DNA of 30,210 bases from Chalciporus piperatus (lineage: Eukaryota; Basidiomycota; Agaricomycetes; Boletales; Boletaceae), in contig JBBPTG010000274.1 of NCBI GenBank assembly GCA_038093975.1, positions 1 to 30,210 of the forward strand. The letters run 5' to 3'. Positions 1 to 8,312 of this stretch are shown one piece after another. The translations under genes were made by a program, and so were the position numbers. Each line of letters opens with the position of its first letter. Position 1 is the first letter of the stretch. Under the pieces are notes generated by a model. It ran no database searches and was not told where the DNA came from. It saw only the letters and a program-made list of their open reading frames with translations.

Positions 1-660
1 TCTTGGCGTTCGCGGGACAAACGATGGACTGAATTTCAGCCAACGAGAGCTGACGACGAGCAACGTTGTTGAGCGAGGAGCGCAAGAGGAGCGAGGACTT
101 CAAAGAGTTGAACTGGAATATTATGTAAGCGCTTGGTAAGCTCAGAGTCGCACATCAAACACGTCTAACTACTTACAACCCAACCTTCGAACCAGAAGAA
201 CAAGAAGCCGCTGTCGTCCTCCTCAAGAGCCTTAACGCCCATGCAAATCAAGGCTCCGAGGTGCGCAACCGCCGTTGCCGCCAACGCCGTGGGTATTCCG
301 TAACCTCTGCGGTGTCAAACTTACCAACGTCCAGAGGTTGAACATCCTCCAGTCGCTCCTGGTCGTTTCCGCTCCTGGTCGTGTCCGCTCCTGGTCGTTT
401 CGTCATCTGGACCTTGACCAAGTCTTTGGTACCTTTGACAGTCCATCAAAGCTGCCTTCAAGACGGACTACAGGTATGTCTTGATCCTTCAGTCTCCCGA
501 GTGCCAAGGTAACCAACCCCCTCAACCACTTCATCAACAGCAGACATCCAGTCCATTGTCCGTCCCGCGAACGCCAAGACCCAGAAACGCCCATGGACTC
601 CGTCACCCGCTTCATCAACAGCACAGACATCCAGTTCGTTGTCCGTCCCGCGAACGCTAC
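1..660. repeat. Three diverged copies of a 40-50 bp coding-like unit
   Basis: A segment encoding roughly FINS.DIQ..VRPANA occurs at about 529-579 and again at 610-660, both on the plus strand. The second copy has a small insertion that shifts the reading frame. A third, partial copy lies inverted at 1-41, where the reverse complement of the first 41 bases matches 541-580 closely. The two direct copies explain why overlapping plus-strand frames both look protein-like here. Confidence 0.6.
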
Positions 661-1150
661 CAACAAGCTCACCATCGACAAGGCTCAGGCTACGATTCGT
701 ACCTACGTTCCTTCCTCCGCTGATGCCATGGCCCCCGCTGCATGTGCATCCCGTACTGAGAACCAGGATGCTATCAAGGCCTCCGTCGTCTCTGCTCTTC
801 GTGACGTCTCTCATTCCCGTGCCGGCTTCAAGCTTTTGGATTTCAAGCCCTTCCAGTCTCTCGACAAGCTCATGGAAATAACCTATCACGAAGAGTCATC
901 TAGCAAACTCAAGCGTGTCACGAGGGGTATGATTGGTATGATCATCGAGCTCTGTGCACACACCAAGAATGACGAGATCGAGAACAAACAGGAAGCCAAC
1001 ATCGAGGAGTTTGCCGTGGTCTTCGCGCGCACGCTGTCGCCAACTACTAGGAGTTGGATGGTGATGACCCCGAGGCTGAGGGTAATGGTTTCGAGCTCAT
1101 CAGTCTGCTTGCCATCCTTTGTCAAGCCCTCGCCATGCAACCACCTGTAA
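593..1150 (+). CDS. Unrecognised coding fragment
   Basis: A plus-strand frame of about 185 codons starts at ATG 593 in good context. I do not recognise a domain. It begins with a copy of the duplicated unit and continues through an Ala/Ser-rich stretch and a charged segment (Glu/Lys-rich, about residues 100-145). Composition looks coding up to about position 1010. After that a different plus frame (an acidic ELDGDDPEAEG-like stretch ending at TAA 1162-1164) looks more protein-like than the listed frame, so a short intron near 1010-1052 or a frameshift is likely. Upstream, other frames carry the first repeat copy, so the true 5' end may be missing. It sits between the window edge and a minisatellite with no partner gene. 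It may be a relic of a duplicated host gene or an element. Confidence 0.35.
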   Translation: MDSVTRFINSTDIQFVVRPANATNKLTIDKAQATIRTYVPSSADAMAPAACASRTENQDAIKASVVSALRDVSHSRAGFKLLDFKPFQSLDKLMEITYHEESSSKLKRVTRGMIGMIIELCAHTKNDEIENKQEANIEEFAVVFARTLSPTTRSWMVMTPRLRVMVSSSSVCLPSFVKPSPCNHL

Positions 1151-1214
1151 ATACATTGTATTAAATACACGATATATATTTGTTTGAAACTACCCTATTA
1201 AATCTCTGCCTACC

Positions 1215-2180
1215 AGATTGACTTCGGGATTTCTCGAGCATTGGAGTTACTCGGCTTCTGGAATAATTGACTTCTTGAACACTCGAGTTTCTGGATTCCT
1301 GAGTGACTAGGTTTCTGAACCCAATGGTAGACTGGATGACTGGCTGACTGTCATACTGAGTAACTAGGCTACTGGAATCACTTGTCAACTGGACTACTGG
1401 GCTACTGGATTACTGAAGTGCTTGACTACTGGATTACTGGACTACTGGAGCACTGAGTGACTGGATTACTGGATTACTGGAATCACTTGTCAATTGGGCT
1501 ACTGGGCTACTGGATTACTGAAGTGCTTGACTACTGGATTACTGGACTACTGGAGCACTGAGTGACTGGATTACTGGATTACTGGAATCACTTGTCAATT
1601 GGGCTACTGGGCTACTGGATTACTGAAGTGCTTGACTACTGGATTACTGGACTACTGGACTACTGGAATCACTTGTCAATTGGACTACTAGGCTACTGGA
1701 TTACTGAATAACTGGGCTACTGGGTTACTGATATTACTGGATGACTGGATGGCTGGATGACTGGAGCACTGCCACACTGAACTGACTGGGTGACTGGATG
1801 ACTGGAGCACTGCCACACTGAACTGACTGGGTGACTGGACCACTGGACTACTGGGTGACTGAGATGACTGGATGATTGGAGCACTTGGCCACTGGGCCAC
1901 TGGGACTACTGAAATGACTTGGTGACTGGATGACTGGATGACTGGGACCACTGAAATGACTTGGTGACTGGATGACTGGATGACTGGGACCACTGAAATG
2001 ACTTGGTGACTGGATGACTGGATGACTGAGACTACTGAGGTTACTGGAGCACTGACTCACTGGACTACTGGATGACTGAGACTATTGGATGACTGGAACA
2101 CTTGGTTACTGGATGACTGAGACTACTGGATGCCTGGGGCACCTGGCTACTGGCTCACTTGTCTGACTGGCTCCAGTCAG
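1215..2180. repeat. Minisatellite of 9-10 bp (TGGATTACTGGACTAC-like) monomers with higher-order units
   Basis: Almost the whole stretch consists of short monomers of the form ACTGGATT or ACTGGATG. Larger units are visible: a 105-bp block beginning CTGGAATCACTTGTCA at 1372, 1477 and 1582, then a shortened copy at 1663. A block around GAGCACTGCCACACTGAAC is repeated twice near 1760-1840, and a 42-bp block around CACTGAAATGACTTGGTGAC occurs three times near 1905-2030. Minus-strand frames of 70-100 codons through the array (Pro-Val-Ile-Gln-Ser-Ser repeats) are by-products of the repeat, not genes. Confidence 0.9.
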
Positions 2181-2224
2181 ACAAGTAAGCTCCAGTCATT
2201 TCAGACTTTTTACAGTCTTGCTGA

Positions 2225-2572
2225 TGCATTAGTGCCCCAATCGACTCACCTACTCCCCGAGCGGCTCAGCCATGTCCTGAGCGACTCACCCACACCCCAA
2301 ACGAGTTTTCAGCAACCCAAACGGCCCTCCAGTGGTCCAACCGGTCCATCCATGCCCCAATCGTCTCACCTACGCCCCGAGCAGCTCACCCATGTCCCGA
2401 GCAACTCACCCGCACCACAAACGAGTTAAAAAATGCGGCGGCTCCTCAGGCTGGCCACTCATCTAGTCCGAGGACGACCATGGACAATGGACAACGACAG
2501 GAGTTAGATACTACTCATAGATACTAGTACATGGAATATATATATTTTATTCTACTACTCGTGAACATGCAA
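2225..2572 (+). repeat. Left inverted-repeat arm with short 20-bp monomer array
   Basis: From about 2225 to 2430 there are roughly ten 20-bp monomers (CCCCGAGCGGCTCACCCATG-like, plus CCAAACGGCCCTCCAGTGGT-like). These are followed by a unique-looking 140-bp segment ending in GAACATGCAA at 2572. The same segment, inverted, begins at 3544. Confidence 0.8.
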
Positions 2573-2841
2573 GGTTTAGGTAGTTTCAAAGAAGGCAGAA
2601 CATACTCTCCATCAGCTGTGTCATACATCCGATCAGCAGTGCTTGGTGTGAGGCCACGATCCAGTGGCGTTTCTAGTCTCGGCATCTGAGGTGATGATTG
2701 AGGGATAGCAGCCTTGTATTTTTTGCTCTTGTGGCTTGGCGGGGTGAGCTTGACCATCTTGATCTTTGATCCCTTCTTGAGAAACTTGACCTCTTGCACT
2801 GGGGTCCATGGTGTGGCCTTCTCGACCTTGGGCTTGACCAT
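2524..2841 (-). CDS. Small basic hypothetical protein inside the inverted-repeat element
   Basis: A 105-codon minus-strand frame starts at ATG 2841 and runs into the left inverted-repeat arm, so its last 17 or so residues are encoded by the arm. The protein is Lys/Pro-rich, with a basic cluster (KKGSKIKMVKLTPPSHKSKK), and has no domain I recognise. An overlapping minus frame (2633-3058) is also open. Either could be the degraded coding capacity of the element. There is no evidence of a transposase catalytic motif. Confidence 0.25.
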   Translation of the reverse strand: MVKPKVEKATPWTPVQEVKFLKKGSKIKMVKLTPPSHKSKKYKAAIPQSSPQMPRLETPLDRGLTPSTADRMYDTADGEYVLPSLKLPKPCMFTSSRIKYIYSMY

Positions 2842-3382
2842 TGTACAATCGGATACTTGGTGATAACATTTGCCTCATTGGCAGGTTAGCATATTTCAGG
2901 CCACCCAGGGGCATAGGTGACAAGATGAACGGGCTGGAGCCTTTGATTACTCGCGGAAGCATTTGTACGTCAGAGCCATCAGATCCTTCCTCCGAACAAC
3001 AGCCGAGTGACATCGGATGCATTAGTCGATATCTTGACAGCTTCTTATCCGACGTCATCAGGACGATTTAAGATGCAGACATGGCTGAAAGGTGACAAGC
3101 GTCTGATTGACAGCTTCACACCCGACGTCCTCGGGCCTATTTTAGATGTCTGATAAATTGACCCAGAGCCGACATCATTGGGACCTATCACACCGAAGGA
3201 GCCAATGACCAGCAACGAAGGTTCCTGACTGCACTGACACCAGGATTTGTTTCTCTTGCACCTGAAGCAACAGAAAGATGGTCATGAAGTCTGCCACCCA
3301 AACGACGGCCGAACGTTCCTATGATATGCAGGACCTTCCCTCCAGCGATCATGCATCAGCAAATCCTCAGTGAGCTGCACAA

Positions 3383-3459
3383 TGCTGTGGCACTCTGCAC
3401 AGCATGTTCCTGTCACAGTATGACAGAAAGGTCCCCCTCTGTGCAGCATAGTCACAGCA
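3383..3459. repeat. Three-step nested palindrome (potential cruciform)
   Basis: Centred on 3418, arm pairs nest inside one another: CTGTCA 3410-3415 with TGACAG 3421-3426 (5-base loop), CTGCACAG 3395-3402 with CTGTGCAG 3439-3446, and TGCTGTG 3383-3389 with CACAGCA 3453-3459. All three pairs are perfect complements. Confidence 0.75.
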
Positions 3460-3475
3460 CTGTACAGAGTCTCGA

Positions 3476-3497
3476 TTCTGTACGAACTTGTACAGAA
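3476..3497. repeat. Perfect 8-bp palindrome with 6-base loop
   Basis: TTCTGTAC at 3476-3483 pairs with GTACAGAA at 3490-3497. It lies just downstream of the nested palindrome and 47 bases before the right inverted-repeat arm. Confidence 0.7.
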
Positions 3498-3543
3498 GCA
3501 AAAGTTTTACCAGCCTCTGTCTTCTGTACTTGCGAAATTCTCT

Positions 3544-4615
3544 TTGCATGTTCACGAGTAGTAGAATAAAATATATGTATTCCATGTACTAGTATCTATG
3601 AGTAGTATCTAACTCCTGTCGTTGTCCATTGTCCATGGTCGTCCTTGGGGCCAGCCTGAGGAGCCGCCGTGTTTTTTAACTTGTTTGTGGTGCGGGTGAG
3701 TCGCTCGGGCCATAGGTGAGCCGCTTGGGGCATAGGTGAGTCGCTTGAGGCATGGGTGGGCCGTTTGGGTCGCTGGAGGGCCGTTTGGGTCACTGAGAAC
3801 TCGCTTGTGGTGCGGGTGAGTCGCTCGGGACATGGGTGAGTCGCTCGGGACATGGGTGAGCCGCTTGGGGCATAGGTGAGTCGCTTGAGGCATGGGTGGG
3901 CCGTTTGGGTCGCTGGAGGGCCGTTTGGGTCACTGAGAACTCGCTTGTGGTGCGGGTGAGTCGCTTGGGACATGGGTGAGCCGCTTGGGACATGGGTGAG
4001 CCGCTCGGGGCATAGGTGAGTCGATTGAGGCATGGGTGGGCCGGTTGGACCACTGGAGGGCCGTTTGGGTCGCTGGAGGGCCGTTTGGGTCACTGAGAAC
4101 TCGTTTGTGGTGCGGGTGAGTCGCTCTGGACATGGGTGAGCCGCTTGGGACATGGGTGAGCCGCTTGGGGCATAGGTGAGTCGCTTGAGGCATGGGTGGG
4201 CCGCTTGGGGCATAGGTGAGTCGCTTGAGGCATGGGTGGGCCGTTTGGGTCGCTGGAGGGCCGTTTGAGTCGCTGGAGGGCCGTTTGGGTCACTGAGAAC
4301 TCGTTTGTGGTGCGGGTCGCTTGGGACATGGGTGAGCCGCTCGGGACATGGGTGAGCCGCTCGGGGCATAGGTCAGTCGCTTGAGGCATGGGTGGGCCGT
4401 TTGGGTCGCTGGAGGGCCGTTTGAGTCGCTGGAGGGCCGGTTGGGTCACTGAGAACTCGTTTGTGGTGCGGGTGAGTCGCTCGGGACATGGGTGAGCCGC
4501 TCGGGGTGTAGGTGAGCCGCTCGGGGCATAGATGAGTCGATTGAGGCATGGGTGGGCCGGTTGGACCACTGGAGGGCCGTTCGGGTCGCTGAGAACTCGT
4601 TTGTGGTGCGCTAAC
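3544..4615 (-). repeat. Right inverted-repeat arm with long 20-bp higher-order array
   Basis: The first 140 bp are the inverse of 2430-2572. From about 3690 the sequence is an array of 20-bp monomers (GGGTGAGTCGCTCGGGACAT, GGGTGAGCCGCTTGGGGCAT, AGGTGAGTCGCTTGAGGCAT, GGGTGGGCCGTTTGGGTCGC types). The block beginning CACTGAGAACTCG recurs at 3791, 3931, 4091, 4291 and about 4447, with a variant near 4590. Spacings are thus 140, 160, 200 and about 156 bp, i.e. near multiples of the 20-bp monomer. All three minus frames stay open over long stretches (one for 257 codons) because the monomers lack stops. These frames are not convincing genes. Confidence 0.85.
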
Positions 4616-4876
4616 TACGGGTTTCCTGGTGTACTGTGGCCTGATGAGGCCTGTGGACAGTGTGAACTTGGCCAGTGGCTGTGGCACGGCCGTGAATTGG
4701 GCCGGCGGCTGTGGCGCGGCTGTGTCATGGGCAAATTCTGTCCCTAAATGGATGATTTGCTGATGAGATCAACAGGTGACCGCGGAATCGGCTGAGGGGT
4801 TGATGGGCCCATGGGAGCGGGGGGGCCGGTGGGTTGGCAGCAGAGGCCAGCCCTGAGACGCATGACACAACTATCC

Positions 4877-5405
4877 CTACCCATTGAGGCTCAACCCATT
4901 GGGCCATCCCTACACATTGACACTGATTGCATCGGCCCATTCCTACGCATTGAGGCTCAACCCATCGGCCCATTCCTACACATTGACACTGATTGCATCG
5001 GCCCATCCCTACGCATTGAGCCTCAATGCATCGGCCCATCCCTACACATTGACACTGATTGCATCGGCCCATTCCTATGCATTGAGCCTCAATGCATCGG
5101 CCCATCCCTACACATTGAGGCTCCATGCATCGGCCCATTCCTACGCATTGAGGCTCAACCCATCGGCCCATTCCTACACATTGACACTGATTGCATCGGC
5201 CCATCCCTACGCATTGAGCCTCAATGCATCGGCCCATCCCTACACATTGAGGCTCCATGCATCGGCCCATCCCTACACATTGAGGCTCAACCCATCGGCC
5301 CATCCCTACGCATTGAGGCTCAACCCATCGGCCCATCCCTACACATTGAGGCTCAACCCATTGGCCCATTCCTACACATTGAGGCTCATCCCTATTCTCT
5401 ATGGG
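4877..5405. repeat. 33-bp minisatellite, about 16 copies
   Basis: The unit is CATCGGCCCATCCCTACACATTGAGGCTCAACC-like, with GACACTGATTG and GAGCCTCAATG variants. Because 33 is divisible by 3, the array encodes an 11-residue repeat in each frame it leaves open. Two plus frames (LHIDTDCIGPS-like and LNASAHPYTLR-like) and one minus frame (MGRWVEPQCVG-like) are open across essentially the whole array. No signal peptide or flanking domain supports a real protein in any frame. Confidence 0.9.
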
Positions 5406-5651
5406 CCGAACCCTGATGCAGGCAGGCCTGGGTGATTAGCACCAGTCGGCCAGGTCCTACCTCATGGAACCTTTGTGTTGGCCATTCCCATTGCCAGGGC
5501 ACAATGGTACATTGGCTGATCCCTACTCTACGTGTACATTCTATTACTAGCCGATCCCTAACCTAGGTGATCATACACCAGCGGCCAATCGTTAGCCGGC
5601 CAGTAGAGCACGGCCTAATTGGTGATCAGCTGGCCCTGGATCAGGGTACAA
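5406..5651. other. Short region between minisatellite and CCHC frame; no gene seen
   Basis: This is mixed sequence with GGCC-rich and GATC-containing motifs (GCCGGCCAGTAGAGCACGGCC, GGTGATCAGCTGGCC). No open frame of interest or promoter element could be supported. Confidence 0.4.
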
Positions 5652-6330
5652 ATGGACTACGCTATGTGGACGGTTCACCAAGCTCATTCGGAAGCTGCTT
5701 TCCTCCGCGGTATCTACGGTGATCTAATTACCAACCTCAGCATTGCTCTCTATGAGCTATGAATGCCGGAGTTTCTTGATGACTTAGACCGCTACCTCCG
5801 AGAATCCGCCTCTGCGGCTCAATCCCCAACCCCTGTAATCGGAGTTTCTACCTCATCTCTCCCCTCGTCGACACCTTCTGCGTCTAGCTCCCCTTTGAAC
5901 GCTTAAGAAGAAGCAGTGTTCTTTCGTGCAGAATGTAACCATATTACCTCACAACGACAAAGGACTGGCCCAATACCTCTATCCACCTCACATCCCCAGT
6001 ACCACGATGCCTGCTTTGTATGTCACCGACTGGGCCATATACATATCCACTGTCCCGTGTACCAGTGTCCCATGTGCTTCCGCTGGGCACCCGGTCACAT
6101 TCAAGGTCGTTGCCCACTTCGGCGTGGACAGAGACATACGACCACACCTGTTGCACCCTCTTCCCGTTCCCGCCGATCAACCAATACCAATCGAGCTGCT
6201 CGACGGCCCCCTCCACTCTATACCCGCATCTCGGGTGAGACTTATTCACGCGACAACGACAACGCCACTCTTTATGACGGGGATGATCCAACCGACGATG
6301 TCGGATACGCGAACATGACCGGTTCTCCAG
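5652..6330 (+). pseudogene. Broken CCHC zinc-knuckle (gag/nucleocapsid-like) gene
   Basis: A single plus frame from ATG 5652 reads as protein but is interrupted by TGA 5760-5762 and TAA 5904-5906. A fresh ATG at 5763 follows the first stop. After the second stop come two zinc knuckles: C-x2-C-x4-H-x4-C starting CFVCHRLGH, and C-x2-C-x6-H-x4-C starting CPMCFRWAPGH. A basic Arg-rich stretch and an acidic tail (DDPTDDVGYAN) follow. Paired knuckles of this type are typical of retrotransposon nucleocapsids and some RNA-binding proteins. The frame is cut at 6330 by insertion of a solo LTR. Past the second target-duplication copy it would end within about 25 bases, so little has been lost from its end. 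There is no protease or polymerase nearby. It is either a decayed gag or a decayed domesticated zinc-knuckle gene. Confidence 0.65.
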
Positions 6331-7029
6331 TGTTACGATCACTACCCACCCCTATCCTTTTTCCTTGTCTCTGTCTCTCCCCGAGTCCTTCCTTGACTTC
6401 CCCGAGTCCTTCCTATCACATAGACGCTTGATCTACTCCATCGATCCCGTATCTGCACCCGGATCTCAGCTCTCAGCTCTAGCCCTTGGCTCATCTGCCT
6501 CGTGTCCCACCTCGTGGACCCTCCAGTGACTCACCTGCCTCGTGTCCCGCCTCGTGCCCCACCTCGTAGACCTTTCTCTGACTCATTCGCCTCGTGTTCC
6601 CCAGACCTATCTCATATCCGGGCGGCATTTCCTTTCTCTTTGTCATTCCTTTGTCATTCTGTCTGATGCCTCTATCCGATCATCGGATGTTCGTCATTTA
6701 CCCTTAGTCTTCCCTTTCCCTTCTGGTTGCTTAGTCATCACCTTTGGGATCGTACTTACGTCCCAGGTTCTCGTGCTATGACACTCTAACCTTGGTCTAC
6801 CCAGTCACCCAGCTACCCAGCCTAGTGTCCTACCTAGCTATCTCTCTCTCTCTTTCCTAGTGTCCAAGCTCTCTATGCAATCCATTCCTTGTTGCTAGAT
6901 CTTGCCTAGAATCCCTGAGTCGTCGCTCTACTTTTGAGTGAGCGCTTGAGTCTTGTCTGGACATCCCAGCAAGCTCTCTCCTTGTTCCAACCGGGGCTAC
7001 GTTTGGGCCTACCCGGCACACATATAACA
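6331..7029. mobile_element. Solo LTR with 5-bp target-site duplication
   Basis: The element begins TGTTACGATC and ends ATAACA, giving the TGTTA/TAACA inverted ends common in fungal Ty3-type LTRs. It is flanked by identical 5-bp duplications TCCAG at 6326-6330 and 7030-7034. It is pyrimidine-rich, with a (CT)n run near 6841-6853. Its 3' part (GGACATCCCA ... CCTACCCGGCACA) resembles the 3' part of the second LTR at 7102-7563. No internal region is present, as expected after LTR-LTR recombination. Confidence 0.8.
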
Positions 7030-7101
7030 TCCAGGTCACTACGGGTTAAGCATTTGACTAGCTTTTATCTTCATCAATGACTTGATTCTAATACGGGGTA
7101 A

Positions 7102-7563
7102 TGTTATGATCACCCCATTCTTTCCTTTCCCATTACCTTGTACTAAGTCCTAGTCCCCAGTTCGAGTCCTGCCTAGGCCACTTGTTTCTTACTTCACCTC
7201 AGTCAGCGAATATTCCCTCATGTTCTTTCACCTTCTATGCTTCGTCATCGCTGACTCATACACTTACTGAGCACGACTCATTCTTATTCGTCATAGCTCA
7301 TTCTGACTCCTTCTATGCCTGCCCTTAACTCATTCACTTATCTATATAAACCCTCGAGTCTCCTCCTGTAACCTTCAGTTAGACCTACGCAATCTAACCT
7401 GGTTATTGCTCGTCTCCCTTGAATCCTCTGAGAGTCACTGTCCCACTCTTGAACAGACGCTAGGCCTTAACATGGACATCCCATCGTTAGGCTACCCTTG
7501 AAACCCTTGTCTTTGACTAGGCTTTTGTGTCTACGCTTTGACCTACCCGGTACAAGCGTAACA
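7102..7563. mobile_element. Second solo LTR of a related family
   Basis: It begins TGTTATGATCACCCC and ends GCGTAACA. It contains a TATATAAACCC promoter-like box at about 7342-7352 and shares GGACATCCCA and CCTACCCGGTACA with the first LTR. The 5-bp flanks (GGTAA and CGATC) do not match, so this copy probably arose by recombination between elements or has lost one flank. It directly abuts the truncated transposase frame at 7564. Confidence 0.6.
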
Positions 7564-8068
7564 CGATCTAGTCGCTTCGAAGCGCTTGGCCAGATGCTAG
7601 TGACCAACCAACGCTTGGACAAGTTGGCAGCGGCTCGGGTCCACTTCACACAGGTACAGATGCTTGATGGCCCGCTGCTTCCCCCGCATATGCAGCCCAC
7701 GATCCTCACTCCAGACGAGTTGGAGAGTGACTCCGAGGATGACAGAAGAGTTGAAGAGGAAGTAGTGATGTACAAGATGAGACTTGCATGCCGTCATGGT
7801 AAGTGATTTTTTCTTGTCGGAAGGCTACTATTAATATGACCGTTCAGTACGAGGGCTACCGCAAGGCGTCACAGAGATTGCAGAACATTTTCAACTCCCA
7901 GAGCTCAACGAGTCCATTCGGCGGTTCCTTTACGACCAACTCTGTCCAAATGCTGAGATAGCAGGTGACCGTGTCGCCACCCTTGGCAGCACTTTTTTGA
8001 GGCTCCCACGGTCTTACAGACCCATTTCCCTCTACAAGGGAAATTGGTCTGTGAGACCGGACTACTAG
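7564..8068 (+). pseudogene. Plavaka-type transposase, C-terminal fragment
   Basis: After the second LTR ends, a plus frame encodes an LDKLAAARVHF segment, an acidic stretch (DELESDSEDDRRVEEE) and then MRLACRH. A GT-AG intron at 7799-7847 joins this to RGLPQGVTEIAEHF and LNESIRRFLYDQLCP, ending at TAG 8066-8068. The order (ARVHF, acidic linker, conserved aromatic segment ending RRFLYDQL-P) is what I know from the C-terminal part of basidiomycete Plavaka (CACTA-like) transposases. The catalytic core is absent: the 5' side is cut by the LTR, and the 3' end runs into a hairpin at 8009-8059. The upstream codons at 7498-7563 belong to the LTR. It cannot encode an active enzyme. Confidence 0.5.
8009..8059. 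repeat. 22-bp-stem hairpin at the end of the transposase fragment
   Basis: CGGTCTTACAGACCCATTTC at 8009 onward pairs with the complement ending at 8059, with two imperfect positions and a 7-base loop (TCTACAA). It overlaps the last codons of the transposase fragment. Confidence 0.75.
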
Positions 8069-8312
8069 TTCCTAATGATACCCATTGACTGTCCCTCTTT
8101 TCCTATCACACCCTGAGCTCCACATTGTTGTGTTCCTGGTATGTTTTTGCAAGTCTCCTGAGTCTCTGGTCACTTTCTCACGCTTTTTGTATGACATTTG
8201 CTTTCTCCTGCACTCAATCCTGAAGCTAGCCTCTCGCAAATTTGGGGATCTAGTTTAATGTATGTATTCTAGGTTCCTAGATATTTGCCCTGATGTATAG
8301 ATCAGTGGATTG

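Larger units (their letters stand above)
2573..3543. other. Spacer of the inverted-repeat element
   Basis: This 971-bp interior carries three diverged direct repeats of a TTGAC...CCGACGTCATCAGGAC-like motif (TTGAC at 3034, 3107 and 3158). A dense cluster of palindromes follows at 3383-3497. No recognisable transposase, reverse transcriptase or other long conserved frame is visible. Confidence 0.6.
2225..4615. mobile_element. Putative inverted-repeat element with tandem-array arms
   Basis: The left arm (about 2225-2572) and right arm (3544 to at least 3880, array continuing to about 4615) are reverse complements. The inner 140 bp of each arm match almost base for base: the stretch containing GGAGTTAGATACTACTCATA on the left reads as its complement at 3595-3615. 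The left arm has a small insertion near 2459-2470. The outer part of each arm is the same 20-bp minisatellite in opposite orientation, about 10 monomers on the left and about 46 on the right. The spacer (2573-3543, 971 bp) holds small frames, palindromes and short direct repeats but no recognisable transposase. It could be a non-autonomous DNA transposon or an inverted segmental duplication. I did not find a convincing target-site duplication. Confidence 0.45.

Noticed and set aside
1688..2060. Minus-strand frames of 70-101 codons in the first minisatellite.
   Set aside because: Simple repeat translation (Ile-Gln-Ser-Ser-Ser-His) with no independent coding evidence.
1215..2180. CRISPR-like array.
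   Set aside because: Monomers are contiguous with no unique spacers, and the host is eukaryotic.
3596..4569. Minus-strand Pro/Ser/His-rich frames of up to 257 codons.
   Set aside because: They are products of stop-free 20-bp monomers. The same peptide appears in all frames and no start context or domain is evident.
4725..5435. Three overlapping long frames through the 33-bp array as repeat proteins.
   Set aside because: They arise because the unit length is a multiple of three. No signal peptide, conserved flank or preferred frame supports one of them.
5944..6342. A 132-codon minus frame opposite the zinc-knuckle frame.
   Set aside because: It is the antisense shadow of the plus frame carrying the two CCHC motifs.
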